DNA of 61,435 bases from Desulfonatronovibrio magnus (GTDB lineage: Bacteria; Desulfobacterota; Desulfovibrionia; Desulfovibrionales; Desulfonatronovibrionaceae): contig NZ_KN882184.1 of the NCBI RefSeq assembly GCF_000934755.1, forward strand, positions 1 through 61,435, read 5' to 3'. The notes under the pieces are model-generated. The model saw only the letters and a list, made by a program, of their open reading frames with translations, was not told the origin of the DNA and made no database searches. Positions 23,562-32,184 of this stretch are shown piece after piece (within the stretch, counting starts at the first letter, position 1; each line of letters begins with the position of its first letter). The translations under genes and the position numbers were made by a program.

Positions 23562-26322
23562 ATGTCTTCCTCACCCACCAGCCCTGGCGCATGAAGTCTT
23601 CAATCCTTCGCCGGGATAACACCTGTGAGCAGTTTCGCCAGTCGTCTTCAGATACGTCCAGGCTGGAATTATAGCGGATGTCAAAACCATTGACCCTTCT
23701 GCTGGCTTCAATGAGTTCATCCATCTTTTTTCCCAGGAGTTCTTCATCCCTGATCCAGTCATCAGTGATGGTATCAGGCAGTGATCCCAGGATATCGAAT
23801 CTTTCCCTCATTCTTTCGGACAGACGCTCATAAATCTTTTCGTCCACTGTATCTTTATAAACCAGGTTGAGCATATCCACTATGGGACGGACCTGACCGA
23901 ACCTTTTTATTCTCCCGATGCGCTGCTCAAGCCTTGTTGGATTCCATGGCAGGTCAATGTTGATGAGCGTTCCAAGCCTCTGCAGGTTAAGACCTTCACA
24001 GGCAGCATCAGTGGCGACCATAATCATAATCTTTTTTTCCTGAACAAGATTTTTCAGGTCTTCACGCAAAGCCTCGTTCATATTGTCCGGCCCCCGGTAC
24101 AAGGCGCTTTTGCCTGCTCCGGCATAAAGCCCCACAAGCTCACCGGGAAACAGTGCAGCCAGACTCTGAGCTACCCAGGCGGCTGTATCGTAGTACTGGC
24201 TGAAAATAATGCATCCATGTCTGAACCAGTCTTCCTCCACAAGATAATGCCTGACAGCACCAAGCTTTGGGTCCTGGCCGCGCATGCTGTTTACAGCCTG
24301 GATCAGGGTGCTGAGGTGATTTTTTTCTTCTTCAGAGATATCTTCCATCAACAGGGCTTCTTCGTCTTCCTGATCAACCTCTTTGCCTTGAAGGATTCTC
24401 TCTGCTGTTTTCAGGCCTGCAATACAACTGGAACACAGTCTTTGAGTCATGAGGTTTTTCATAAAACCTGAACCGCCAACCCTGCGGCCATAAGCAGTGC
24501 CGAATGCCTCTGCTGCTTCATAGGCCAGATCGAACTTTTCATCTGTTTTCAGAGCCTGCTTGTGAAAGAGGGAGGTGAAAAGCTGATGGTGTCTGATCAG
24601 TTTGTAATCCGGATGAAGGTTAACCCCGACTTTCTGGAGCAGGCCGGCATCTTCCAGAACTTTTCTCTTACGCAGCACAACATGTCTGACCACAGGATTG
24701 TGGCGCTGAAAAAGGCTGGTTCCATCAACTGGAAAATCAAGAAGATCCTCAAATTCTTCCCGTACTTCCCGGGGCAGGGCAACCACAGCTTGAGAGGCAT
24801 CAAAGTCATTTTCTTTCATGTTCAGTTCAGCCCTGATGTTATGCAGCAGGCGTCTGAAATTGCCTTCACTGGAAGAATCAACAGGAGGCAGGGGGGAGCG
24901 CAGAAACTGCCATGCCTGTTCAGGCTCAGACGGATGGTCCTCACCGGTCAAAAGAGGCTTGACCCGTTCTGGTGTTTGCCACGGGCTGAAATCATGGCCA
25001 AGAACAAAACGGCCCTGCCCCTTGTGCAAAATTGACAGCTGATCCCAGAGGTCAGCAACTTCAGTCTGCATGGGAGTTGCGGTACCCAGGAGTACATGTC
25101 GGCTCCTTCCTGCTGCTTCCTGCATAAACTGAAGCAGAATATTAGGCTCTCCGTCATTTTTTCCCAGGATCTTTCTGGTTCTGGCCTTGTGGGACTCATC
25201 CAGTATCAGAACATCAAAGCAGAGTTGACTGAGCAGTTCTTTTTCTGTGGTGGGCTGAATTACAATTCCTGTGGAGATAATGCCCAGGCGCATGGGGCAG
25301 CGGATAATCTGCTCTGGTCCGGATGGGGAAATAAATCTCGCTTCAGTGTCTAACCAGACTTTCCTGTTGGAATCCCATCTGGCACAGGGAATTCCCAGCT
25401 TATCCATCATTTCAGTCTGCCATTGCTGCGTAAGGGACGCCGGAGCAAAAACAGCTGAAGGCCTGGATCTGTATTTTTCCTCATCAGCCGCGTCCCGGTC
25501 AAGCAGGGCCAGAGTCAGGGCGGCTGTCCCCAGAGAAAGGGTTTTGCCCAGTCCTACTTCATCGGCCAGCAAAAGTCTGACAACTCCAAACCAGCGCCTG
25601 TGGTTCACGCATTCCGTGACAAAGGCCCTCTGCCACGGCTGCAGGGATAGCCCTTCCCGGTACATGGGAGATTCAATCAGTGCAGAAGGTGCTAATGAAT
25701 CATCACTTTCATGCTCACCCAGGTTTATTTCAACCCGGTGCGCCCTTCGACTAATTTCCTGCACAACCGCTCTTGGCAGCGGTACGGCCTTTTTCCACAG
25801 ATACTGGAACTCTTCTTCAATCCAGTCGATACCTTCCGGGCTCTGATCCTCCCAGAGAATTTCATAGTTGTGCTGCCAGCCGGTCCTGGTCTCATTCACA
25901 GAGCCCATGAAGCCAATACGAGTACCGTCGTTTTTCCAGATAACCCCTGCCTTGCCATGCACAAATCCGCAAAAATCATCCGGGGCCACCCGGACCGCAT
26001 CAGGTCTTTGCTCCAAAAATGCCTGCAGCCACTGGTATCTTGGCTTGTTGAGCAGAGAATCAATCTCCGCAGCCTGGCTGTTGAGCCTGCCCAGCAGCTT
26101 TGCTTCCTGGATACGGGCAATTTTTATATCTTCAGCTGTGACCTGGGAATTGCAGACAATTTTGACATCTTCAACTTTGTCCAGATATTCTACTGCAATT
26201 TCAAAAAGGGATGAAGTAAAGTATCCGGCAATGCGGTGGTAGCGCTTGGCATCTTTTAGATGGCGGGCCAGCATGACCTGGTCGAGCTGGTGAGTTCTGG
26301 ATGAGTATCTGTTAATGGTCAT
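23536..26322 (-). CDS. PLD-like/SNF2 helicase of the helicase-methylase-ATPase defence locus
   Basis: About 928 residues. The N-terminus (to about 200) resembles a phospholipase-D-like domain: 'FVHGKAGVIWKNDG' followed by 'IGFMGSVNETRTGWQ', with an HxK but no canonical aspartate. The superfamily 2 motor has 'LADEVGLGKTL' (Walker A, about 253-262), 'LILDESHKAR' (about 373-382), 'LGTATPMQ', and the C-terminal lobe 'VATDAACEGLNLQ' and 'EQRIGRIKRFGQ'. It should translocate on or remodel DNA using ATP. A TTG start overlapping the upstream stop codon (TTGA) would add five residues; ATG is chosen. The last eight or so codons are read from the Rpn remnant in another frame, so the natural C-terminus has been replaced. 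It follows the XRE gene directly and is the last gene of the locus. Confidence 0.88.
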   Translation of the reverse strand: MTINRYSSRTHQLDQVMLARHLKDAKRYHRIAGYFTSSLFEIAVEYLDKVEDVKIVCNSQVTAEDIKIARIQEAKLLGRLNSQAAEIDSLLNKPRYQWLQAFLEQRPDAVRVAPDDFCGFVHGKAGVIWKNDGTRIGFMGSVNETRTGWQHNYEILWEDQSPEGIDWIEEEFQYLWKKAVPLPRAVVQEISRRAHRVEINLGEHESDDSLAPSALIESPMYREGLSLQPWQRAFVTECVNHRRWFGVVRLLLADEVGLGKTLSLGTAALTLALLDRDAADEEKYRSRPSAVFAPASLTQQWQTEMMDKLGIPCARWDSNRKVWLDTEARFISPSGPEQIIRCPMRLGIISTGIVIQPTTEKELLSQLCFDVLILDESHKARTRKILGKNDGEPNILLQFMQEAAGRSRHVLLGTATPMQTEVADLWDQLSILHKGQGRFVLGHDFSPWQTPERVKPLLTGEDHPSEPEQAWQFLRSPLPPVDSSSEGNFRRLLHNIRAELNMKENDFDASQAVVALPREVREEFEDLLDFPVDGTSLFQRHNPVVRHVVLRKRKVLEDAGLLQKVGVNLHPDYKLIRHHQLFTSLFHKQALKTDEKFDLAYEAAEAFGTAYGRRVGGSGFMKNLMTQRLCSSCIAGLKTAERILQGKEVDQEDEEALLMEDISEEEKNHLSTLIQAVNSMRGQDPKLGAVRHYLVEEDWFRHGCIIFSQYYDTAAWVAQSLAALFPGELVGLYAGAGKSALYRGPDNMNEALREDLKNLVQEKKIMIMVATDAACEGLNLQRLGTLINIDLPWNPTRLEQRIGRIKRFGQVRPIVDMLNLVYKDTVDEKIYERLSERMRERFDILGSLPDTITDDWIRDEELLGKKMDELIEASRRVNGFDIRYNSSLDVSEDDWRNCSQVLSRRRIEDFMRQGWWVRKTSNLQTGQL

Positions 26323-26333
26323 AGGGGGCTGAT

Positions 26334-26696
26334 TCAATATAGAAATTTCTCAACTGAGACATCAAAAATTTCTGCCAGCTTTTTTGCCACAACTTTACTG
26401 ACAGGTCGATGGCCGTTTTCAATATTGGAAATATTCTGACGACTGAAATTTCCGAGCTTTTTTCCTAATTCTGCCTGGGTTAGATTGTGGAGCTTTCGAT
26501 AAACTTTTAAGTTCTCACCTGGAGATATGGTTGCACGGGTATCATGATACCAGTCACTTTTTATGACTTCCACGAGTTCGTTGTCTTCATCCTCGATTAC
26601 TTCCAGATCATGAAACTCATTGTAAAGAAATTTGACCAGATTATCTGTGATCTCACCTTCAATCTTAATATGGGGCTTTTTCACGACTACCTGCAT
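26334..26696 (-). CDS. XRE-family HTH regulator/antitoxin-like
   Basis: A 120-residue protein with an N-terminal domain ('HIKIEGEITDNLVKFLYNEF') and a C-terminal Cro/C1-type helix-turn-helix, 'NLTQAELGKKLGNFSRQNIS' then 'IENGHRPVSK'. The chosen ATG has a GAGGTG site; a longer frame upstream lacks one. It could be the repressor of the defence locus or the antitoxin of a lost toxin. Its stop codon overlaps the possible TTG start of the helicase, implying co-expression with it. The upstream end runs into the toxin remnant, which suggests it inserted or was recombined there. Confidence 0.85.
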   Translation of the reverse strand: MQVVVKKPHIKIEGEITDNLVKFLYNEFHDLEVIEDEDNELVEVIKSDWYHDTRATISPGENLKVYRKLHNLTQAELGKKLGNFSRQNISNIENGHRPVSKVVAKKLAEIFDVSVEKFLY

Positions 26697-26853
26697 AATA
26701 CACCTCAATTTTGAGAGCATTACACGTTTTTCTACTTTCCGACGAAAGAACACTCGCCAATGTTTCTTTTCTTTGAACACAGTCATTTAATCCAGCCTGC
26801 AAATGATCGCCATTAACCCACCATATCCAGATATGTGTATCAAGTACTATCAT
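26665..26853 (-). pseudogene. Truncated PIN-domain (VapC-like) toxin
   Basis: The reading frame begins MIVLDTHIWIWWVNGD, a perfect PIN-domain N-terminus with the first catalytic aspartate, but after about 25 residues it departs from the family and stops at 62 residues, without the other acidic residues of the active site. The ATG overlaps the stop codon of the antitoxin upstream (ATGA), normal for a toxin-antitoxin pair. The toxin is therefore inactive; the XRE gene occupies the place of its missing part. Confidence 0.75.
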
Positions 26854-27077
26854 TCAGGCAAATTCCAATCATTCTCAGGCACGCTATGAATAATATTCCC
26901 CTTAACTTTGATCTTACCGATAATGTCAGGGTGTGGCTTGCGAACTATTTGTTTAATTTTATCATTTTTATCTTTAAACATCACATACATTTCTACTTGC
27001 TTGTTTGGAGGAAAGGGGGGGACTCCCTTGAGCTTGCCAGCCTGATCAGTTTCTAAAGTTAAATGTTGTGCCTTCAT
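26850..27077 (-). CDS. Antitoxin of the truncated PIN toxin
   Basis: A 75-residue protein, 'MKAQHLTLETDQAGKLKGVP' at the start and 'GNIIHSVPENDWNLPE' at the end, unlike the XRE or RHH families but with the size and position of an antitoxin: its stop overlaps the PIN-toxin start. A GAGAGGG site precedes the ATG. Family assignment comes from context, not from a recognised domain. As its toxin is broken it is an orphan. Confidence 0.65.
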   Translation of the reverse strand: MKAQHLTLETDQAGKLKGVPPFPPNKQVEMYVMFKDKNDKIKQIVRKPHPDIIGKIKVKGNIIHSVPENDWNLPE

Positions 27078-27179
27078 GATAACCCTCTCTTTGATTCTAA
27101 AACAGTCTCGGTTACGAAATTATTTATAGCTTCCATATAGAGCGTGGGAGCAATAACAGTTCCAGCCAGCCCTGGACCT
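27074..27179 (-). pseudogene. Possible 3' remnant of a second toxin gene
   Basis: An open frame of 34 codons following the RHH antitoxin without a start codon. It reads 'GTVIAPTLYMEAINNFVTE' and ends in TGA overlapping the next ATG. The 'IAP-LY-EA-N' pattern resembles the middle of some PIN toxins, which would be expected after a VapB-like gene. The call is tentative. Confidence 0.35.
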
Positions 27180-27372
27180 AATCTTTGCCATGCAGTCCCC
27201 AATGAACATCTTCCATTATCTGTTTTTCAATTATTTCAGGTTTATGTGTGTCAACAAACCTCCGTATGGCTTCAGAAATAATCTCATTTTCATCTCGAAA
27301 CCACCCTTCTTTGGCTATAAGTACGGCCTGCATATATAGCTTTTCAGGCACATCTACTGTGACTGTTTTCAT
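27178..27372 (-). CDS. RHH-type antitoxin (VapB-like)
   Basis: A 64-residue protein, 'MKTVTVDVPEKLYMQAVLIA' then 'GWFRDENEIISEAIRRFVDT', with the beta-strand and two helices of a ribbon-helix-helix DNA-binding protein. The start has an AAGGAGG site; a longer frame upstream overlaps repeat DNA and is unlikely. No intact toxin follows, so it is probably an orphan of a decayed module. Confidence 0.8.
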   Translation of the reverse strand: MKTVTVDVPEKLYMQAVLIAKEGWFRDENEIISEAIRRFVDTHKPEIIEKQIMEDVHWGLHGKD

Positions 27373-27401
27373 AGGTGATCCTCCTTTCTTGAGAGTTATA
27401 A

Positions 27402-27450
27402 GCGCTTCACCCGGGCAGACCGGGAGCAAACCTGCGAGTAACTTATCCCC
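27402..27450 (+). repeat. Dispersed repeat shared with 61246-61292
   Basis: Shares CACCCGGGC, CGGGA and CAAACCTGCGAGTAACTTA with the right end of the window. A degenerate third copy lies near 2895-2935. Confidence 0.65.
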
Positions 27451-27475
27451 CCCGGTCTCAGGCTTCAGGCGCTTG

Positions 27476-27626
27476 GGGAGCATTACGCGTTTTTGACAAC
27501 TGGAACCGAATTATAGTCTGCTGTAGCTACAGATGGATCAAACCCAGTAATGACGGATTAGCACGGGGACTGTCCCTGGCTTCGGGACTGTCCCCATCCT
27601 GGTTGTCAAAAACGCGTAATGCTCCC
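27476..27626. mobile_element. MITE-like element A with 8-bp target duplication
   Basis: A 151-bp element bounded by 25-bp perfect terminal inverted repeats (GGGAGCATTACGCGTTTTTG plus ACAAC at the left). GGCGCTTG is present directly outside both ends (27468-27475 and 27627-27634), an 8-bp target duplication. Inside are two GGGACTGTCCC palindromes. It has no coding capacity, so it must be moved by a transposase encoded elsewhere. It separates the decayed toxin-antitoxin genes from the methylase. Confidence 0.88.
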
Positions 27627-27649
27627 GGCGCTTGCACCTGCCTTGATAA

Positions 27650-27720
27650 GTGGAGCCTGCATCCTGCAGGCTATTAAAACAGGCGGCTGGAAGCCGCCTC
27701 CACATTGAAAGACAGTCACT
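27650..27720 (+). repeat. Paired-hairpin repeat, core flipped relative to 18857-18928
   Basis: GCCTGCATCCTGCAGGC and GGCGGCTGGAAGCCGCC hairpins between GTGGAG and CTCCAC ends. Compared with 18.86 kb the core is in opposite orientation while the flank AAAGACAGTCACT is in the same orientation. Next to it (27742-27770) lies a CCCAGGCTCCAGCCTGGG hairpin, and at 27854-27882 the CCAGGAACGAAGAACCAGG repeat. Confidence 0.75.
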
Positions 27721-27887
27721 ATTGAGTCTTATTTATACCCCTCGTTCCCAGGCTCCAGCCTGGGGGCGTTTTGCTCTTGCGGCTCCAGCCGCTTCTTCAA
27801 AATGTGGTTGTTGCCACAAATAAAGATGTACTTATTGACCTTATTGCCTGCAACCAGGAACGAAGAACCAGGAACTTTGAACCCTAT

Positions 27888-30800
27888 CTATATCCCCTCA
27901 TTGCGGATGCGGTTGGCGATGATTTCAGCCTTTTTTGCTTCTTCCTGGCGGCGACTGATAAGCATGTCATGAATATACTGAGCCATGGCCATAAGGTGCG
28001 GTCTGTGCTGGAAATATTTATCATCAAGGCTTGCCCGCATTTGAGCCATGACCGTTTTGGGCTCCTTGTCGTTCATAAGTTCCTGAACAGCCAGCAGAGC
28101 TTCCCCCAGCAGGGTATTGCCAATATCTCCGCCTGCAAGCTCCCTGGGGTTAAAGTCCATGGCTCCTTTGAGCTTTGATTTGTTGGGCTTTACCGAAGCC
28201 ATTAGGGGAGCATAATCCACATGAAAGGCCTTGGCAAAATTCTGGTAATTGTCCAGCTTGAACATGCCGGTCTGCTCAATGGCCAGCATGCGCAGATAAA
28301 ACCTTTCCAGGCCGGTTATCTTTTCCCATGTTTCCGGATTGATTTCCTTGAGCCGCTCCGGGATCAGCAGATTGTTGGCTATTTCTGATGAAAACTCAAC
28401 AATATCATCAATAACCGTACGCTTTCCTTTTTGTCTGGGCTGCATGGCCAGCCTGGTCACGTCCCGTCCATCAACTTCACTGTAATTGGTAAGCACCTTG
28501 AGAGCGGCAGCATAGCCGGCCATCTGCAGATCAGAATCATTGAATACTGCTTCGCCATGCCCCCTGGCTTCTTCATTGAGCCGCATCATGGAGTCAATCT
28601 GGTTTTGGACCTCTTTGCGTATTTTGGGCAGCAGGCGCTGTTTGAAACTGGATTTATCTTCCAGGCGCTTGCGAAGCACCAGGGTCACAGTGCCCTGGAC
28701 ATAAGCCCCGCTTTTCATAGCTGGACTCGTCTCAGTAGCAATATACCAGGCCCCTACCACTTTGAGTCCAACAGCCCAGAAAATGGAGACCATATCCGAC
28801 CATACCCCTGCATCCTGATGGGTAAACATAACGCATTGCAGGCCATTGTCAGGCATATGTTCGGTCATGGCCTGGTAAGCCTCCACCATGCTCTTGCGAA
28901 ATTCATCTCCGGTGCCCTTAATGGCCAGGGCCCGCCGCGAGTCCCAGGTCCACTCATCAAAAGGAGGAGGTGGATTCTTGCGCAGCCAGGCAATAAAGAA
29001 CTCTGTTATTTCGTGGTAGTTAATGGCATCGGCGTAAGGCGGGTCGGTAAGCCATATCTCGGAGTGTAAGGCGCATTGACTCGCTTCTTTTGAAGATATT
29101 ACTTTGGACAAATGTTCCATTGACTTCGTTCTATTATGGATATCCTTGGCCCCTACAAAGACTGGTGACCAGTAAAGCCAAGCCCGTACTCCATAGTTAT
29201 ATAACGGATTAAGTGTTTGATCAGAAAAGGTTTTGGAAATTTTTGGCAAACGTCCAGGTCCTGGGTATGTGTCTATTACACAAAGGCGGGTTCCATGTTG
29301 TAATCCATCTGATATAAAGCATAACACCTCTTTTTCATGGGAAGCGAATTGCTTATTGTGATTGATAAACTTTACTGATGCCAGAATTTGTCTGGCATTA
29401 AACAAATGATGCCAATACCGCCAACCACGCTCTCTGATGGGCTGTTCGTTGTTATAGCCTGGCTCAATGGCCATATCCGGAACCAGGCCCTGCTCCTGCC
29501 AGGTTGAGAGGTTTTGCTCAACAATCCTTTCCACCTGTCTTTCCCGGTCCAGGTCTTCTTCTGTCACTGACGCAAAATAGGTATCCTTACGATGCTGATC
29601 CAGAGTTTCTCTGGTGATCCACTGGATGCAATAAAGCCTTTCCTGGAAAATATCATCCGGCCGGGGCTTGAAATCATGCTTTCCCCATTGTCTAAGCTGA
29701 TTTTTGTTGTTGCCGTGTTCATCAGTGTAATCCCCACGAATGGTCCGGACAGGAGTGCGGTATGTTTTTCCATCCAGTTCGTATACCAGTTGGCTGTCCC
29801 GCACTGTTCCCTGCTCAGCCTTTGCCATTTCTTCATCTGTTGCCCCTGAGACTACTTTAATGTCAAAGCGCTTGTTCTCATAATCAGGTATCAGCTTCGC
29901 ATATACATTTTTGTTTTTGGAAATCACCCAGCTGGGAGCCATGGGCACCATCCACCCTGTTTCCGGGCGTCTGGTTTCTAAGCAGTACAGATAAGCCTTG
30001 GCCCGGTCGCCCCGGCTGTTGTGCTCTATTCCAAGTTCGGTAATTTCTCTGTCCACAGCCTGGGCAACTTCCTGCTGGGCCTTTTCAATTTCTGCCCTTT
30101 TTTCCGGCGAGGCCCCGATGATATTCAAAGCTCCCCAGGTGAGCATGCAGGCAACGGGGTTGAGGTCTGAAGCATAAACATCACAGCCCAGTCTGGCTGC
30201 CTCAAAAGGTATGCTCCCCCCACCACTAAAGACATCTCCTACTCTGGGTCTGTGTCCAAAACGCAGGATGCCCAGCTGCTCAACCAGTTCTTCATGGGAG
30301 AATGCTTCTATTCCCCAGTGGTCAAGATGATTGTTCACATTATCCCAGATGGGGCCATAAAGGATACCTGGATCGCATTCTTCGGGCCTTTTGCACAGCC
30401 TTACTTTTTCTTCATAAGGCAGACCTTTCAGAGCCATGGCCAGCAGCACATGCTTGCGCTCAGGGTCAATATTTCTTTTCCAGCGGATGGTCAGACCGGG
30501 ATGTTCCCCGGAATCAAAAGGGAAAACCATATTATCTACAGTTAGCTGGTACTGCTCATCATTCCGCTTGTTTGCGGGTATGGTATAGTCAAAATATTCC
30601 CAGGGTAAATCGGTCTCCACCTTGGAAGCAACCTCAACAGGTTTGATTTTTGGCTCCCTGCGGCCAAAAGAAGCGTCATCCATGGCCATGAGCTGCTCAA
30701 ATACGGATAGATCAGCCTGCGGATCATCTGTCACAGGAAGCAGGCAGCCCAGGATAATGGCCCTGGCCATAATCAACGGTTTGCGGCCTTTCCAGTAGGA

Positions 30801-30941
30801 GCCAAGCGCTGTCAAAGTCTGCCCGGCTCCGGCCTTTCTCTCTTTCTGGGCTTCAGCTGAAATCTTCTGGGCTGGAAAGACCTTTTCTATGAGGGTAGGG
30901 GCGTCTTGCAGGGCAAAAGGTGAGAGGTTGTTTTTTGTCAT
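27888..30941 (-). CDS. DUF1156 adenine-specific DNA methylase
   Basis: A 1017-residue protein of the DUF1156/COG1743 type, predicted to methylate adenine in DNA. The N-terminus carries DUF1156 ('IEKVFPAQKISAEAQKERKA'). The SAM-binding motif 'VFSGGGSIPFEAARLGCDVY' is near residue 238 and the catalytic motif 'LTDPPYADAINYHE' has D633-P-P-Y636, an order typical of amino-methyltransferases. In the helicase-methylase-ATPase locus it would mark self DNA or form part of an effector complex. A MITE and toxin-antitoxin debris separate it from the downstream XRE-helicase pair; a 583-bp repeat-rich gap separates it from DUF3780. Confidence 0.9.
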   Translation of the reverse strand: MTKNNLSPFALQDAPTLIEKVFPAQKISAEAQKERKAGAGQTLTALGSYWKGRKPLIMARAIILGCLLPVTDDPQADLSVFEQLMAMDDASFGRREPKIKPVEVASKVETDLPWEYFDYTIPANKRNDEQYQLTVDNMVFPFDSGEHPGLTIRWKRNIDPERKHVLLAMALKGLPYEEKVRLCKRPEECDPGILYGPIWDNVNNHLDHWGIEAFSHEELVEQLGILRFGHRPRVGDVFSGGGSIPFEAARLGCDVYASDLNPVACMLTWGALNIIGASPEKRAEIEKAQQEVAQAVDREITELGIEHNSRGDRAKAYLYCLETRRPETGWMVPMAPSWVISKNKNVYAKLIPDYENKRFDIKVVSGATDEEMAKAEQGTVRDSQLVYELDGKTYRTPVRTIRGDYTDEHGNNKNQLRQWGKHDFKPRPDDIFQERLYCIQWITRETLDQHRKDTYFASVTEEDLDRERQVERIVEQNLSTWQEQGLVPDMAIEPGYNNEQPIRERGWRYWHHLFNARQILASVKFINHNKQFASHEKEVLCFISDGLQHGTRLCVIDTYPGPGRLPKISKTFSDQTLNPLYNYGVRAWLYWSPVFVGAKDIHNRTKSMEHLSKVISSKEASQCALHSEIWLTDPPYADAINYHEITEFFIAWLRKNPPPPFDEWTWDSRRALAIKGTGDEFRKSMVEAYQAMTEHMPDNGLQCVMFTHQDAGVWSDMVSIFWAVGLKVVGAWYIATETSPAMKSGAYVQGTVTLVLRKRLEDKSSFKQRLLPKIRKEVQNQIDSMMRLNEEARGHGEAVFNDSDLQMAGYAAALKVLTNYSEVDGRDVTRLAMQPRQKGKRTVIDDIVEFSSEIANNLLIPERLKEINPETWEKITGLERFYLRMLAIEQTGMFKLDNYQNFAKAFHVDYAPLMASVKPNKSKLKGAMDFNPRELAGGDIGNTLLGEALLAVQELMNDKEPKTVMAQMRASLDDKYFQHRPHLMAMAQYIHDMLISRRQEEAKKAEIIANRIRNEGI

Positions 30942-31524
30942 GATGATGAAGATACCAGTTAAAAGTTATCAGTTAATTGTTATCAGTTGAAGAGTAAATG
31001 CACATGAATTGAGGCTGTCAGTGACTTACCCGTTAATTGCTGCAATAAAAAACAAGAAACCTTGAGACAAATGCGGGGATGGTCGCTTGGCATTGGGACT
31101 GTCCCTCGCAGGGAACTGATTCCAGATACATGCTTTGAGCCTGAGTAAGGACCAATTTCGGCACATCGAAATGTGAGTTGCGGGGACTGTCCCAGTTATG
31201 GTGCAGCTGTTTTTCTTAACACTTGGGTTGCGGGCAAGGCTCGGGCCAGGCCATAAATACGTCTGGATGTCTAAAGCTTAAAAAGCAAAATAAATTCGAG
31301 ATGTTGAGTAAAATTGTCTGGCCATCTAAGTAACTGGACAGTCAAAAGTTTTTTGTAACATTTTGTTTTTATTGTTTTTTTTTGGCACATCAAAATATAT
31401 TTTGGTCCAGACCAGGTATCTATCCAAATTTATTGACTTTATTTCTTACAACCAAGAACGAAGAACCAGGAACTTTGAACTCTCAAGTAAGTATGGGGCA
31501 AATATAAACTAATCTGCTACCAGT
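30942..31524. other. Repeat-rich gap between the methylase and DUF3780 genes
   Basis: No gene seen. It contains the block at 31023-31105 shared with 61151-61235 (CTTAC-CGTT-TTGCTGCAA, CAAGAAAC and GGCATTGGGACTGTCC), two GGGACTGTCCC palindromes near 31093 and 31183, and at 31390-31490 the repeat also found inverted at 4728-4805. The methylase may need its own promoter, but none is recognised. Confidence 0.65.
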
Positions 31525-32184
31525 TTACTTATTCTTGATTAAGTCCAAAAGCGACTGCTGTTTTTCCCTGGATTTAACCTGCGGCTTGTGCTCGCTTTTT
31601 ACCTGCCTGGGCTTGCGGATAATCTTATCCGGGCTGTATCCCAAAGCATGAACAAGGGCGGCTCTCCAGCCTTTGCCTTTATTCTCGGGTGCGCCGACAG
31701 ATTCAGCTGTCATGCCAAAAAGCCACCAGCGCTCTTCTGGTCTGAGTTCCAGCCAGTTTCTCAGGGCAATACCCACCTTCTCAATGGAAAGGTCTTCAAT
31801 AGCCCAGGCCAGTACGCAGAGTTCTTTGCCCAAAAGCCTGTCCACAGGGTTGTTTCCAACTTTCCAGTTGCTGATTGCCAGGTTGTTGGCTTTCAGACGC
31901 TGGTTGAACACTCTTTTGACCGGGTTGGCAATTTCTGTCCATAGCTGGCGGTTCATAATAACTCTGTCCAGCACCTGACTGTCTTCACCCAGGGCATGCA
32001 TGCCCAGGTCCTCAGTGATGTTCACTGCCTGGCGGCTGCCCCTGGGTATGGTGACAATGAAATGATGCGGCGAGGTGGTCACGGGAACGCCGAATCCAGT
32101 TGTCTTGTGTGCATACTTATCCGGCCTGCTGCGGTTTCCGGAATTGCCAGTCTTGCTGCTGTCAAGAGACTGCGCCGTGGACAT
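31525..32184 (-). CDS. DUF3780 protein of the defence locus
   Basis: A 219-residue soluble protein with 'TTGFGVPVTTSPHHFIVTIP' near the N-terminus, 'RVFNQRLKANNLAISNWKVG' and 'LRPEERWWLFGMTAESVGAP', features of DUF3780 proteins, which are found with DUF499 ATPases and DUF1156 methylases. The start codon follows the DUF499 stop immediately (TAAATG), so the pair is translationally coupled. The C-terminal 25 residues are lysine-rich. The molecular role is unknown; a nucleic-acid binding or adaptor role is a guess. Confidence 0.82.
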   Translation of the reverse strand: MSTAQSLDSSKTGNSGNRSRPDKYAHKTTGFGVPVTTSPHHFIVTIPRGSRQAVNITEDLGMHALGEDSQVLDRVIMNRQLWTEIANPVKRVFNQRLKANNLAISNWKVGNNPVDRLLGKELCVLAWAIEDLSIEKVGIALRNWLELRPEERWWLFGMTAESVGAPENKGKGWRAALVHALGYSPDKIIRKPRQVKSEHKPQVKSREKQQSLLDLIKNK

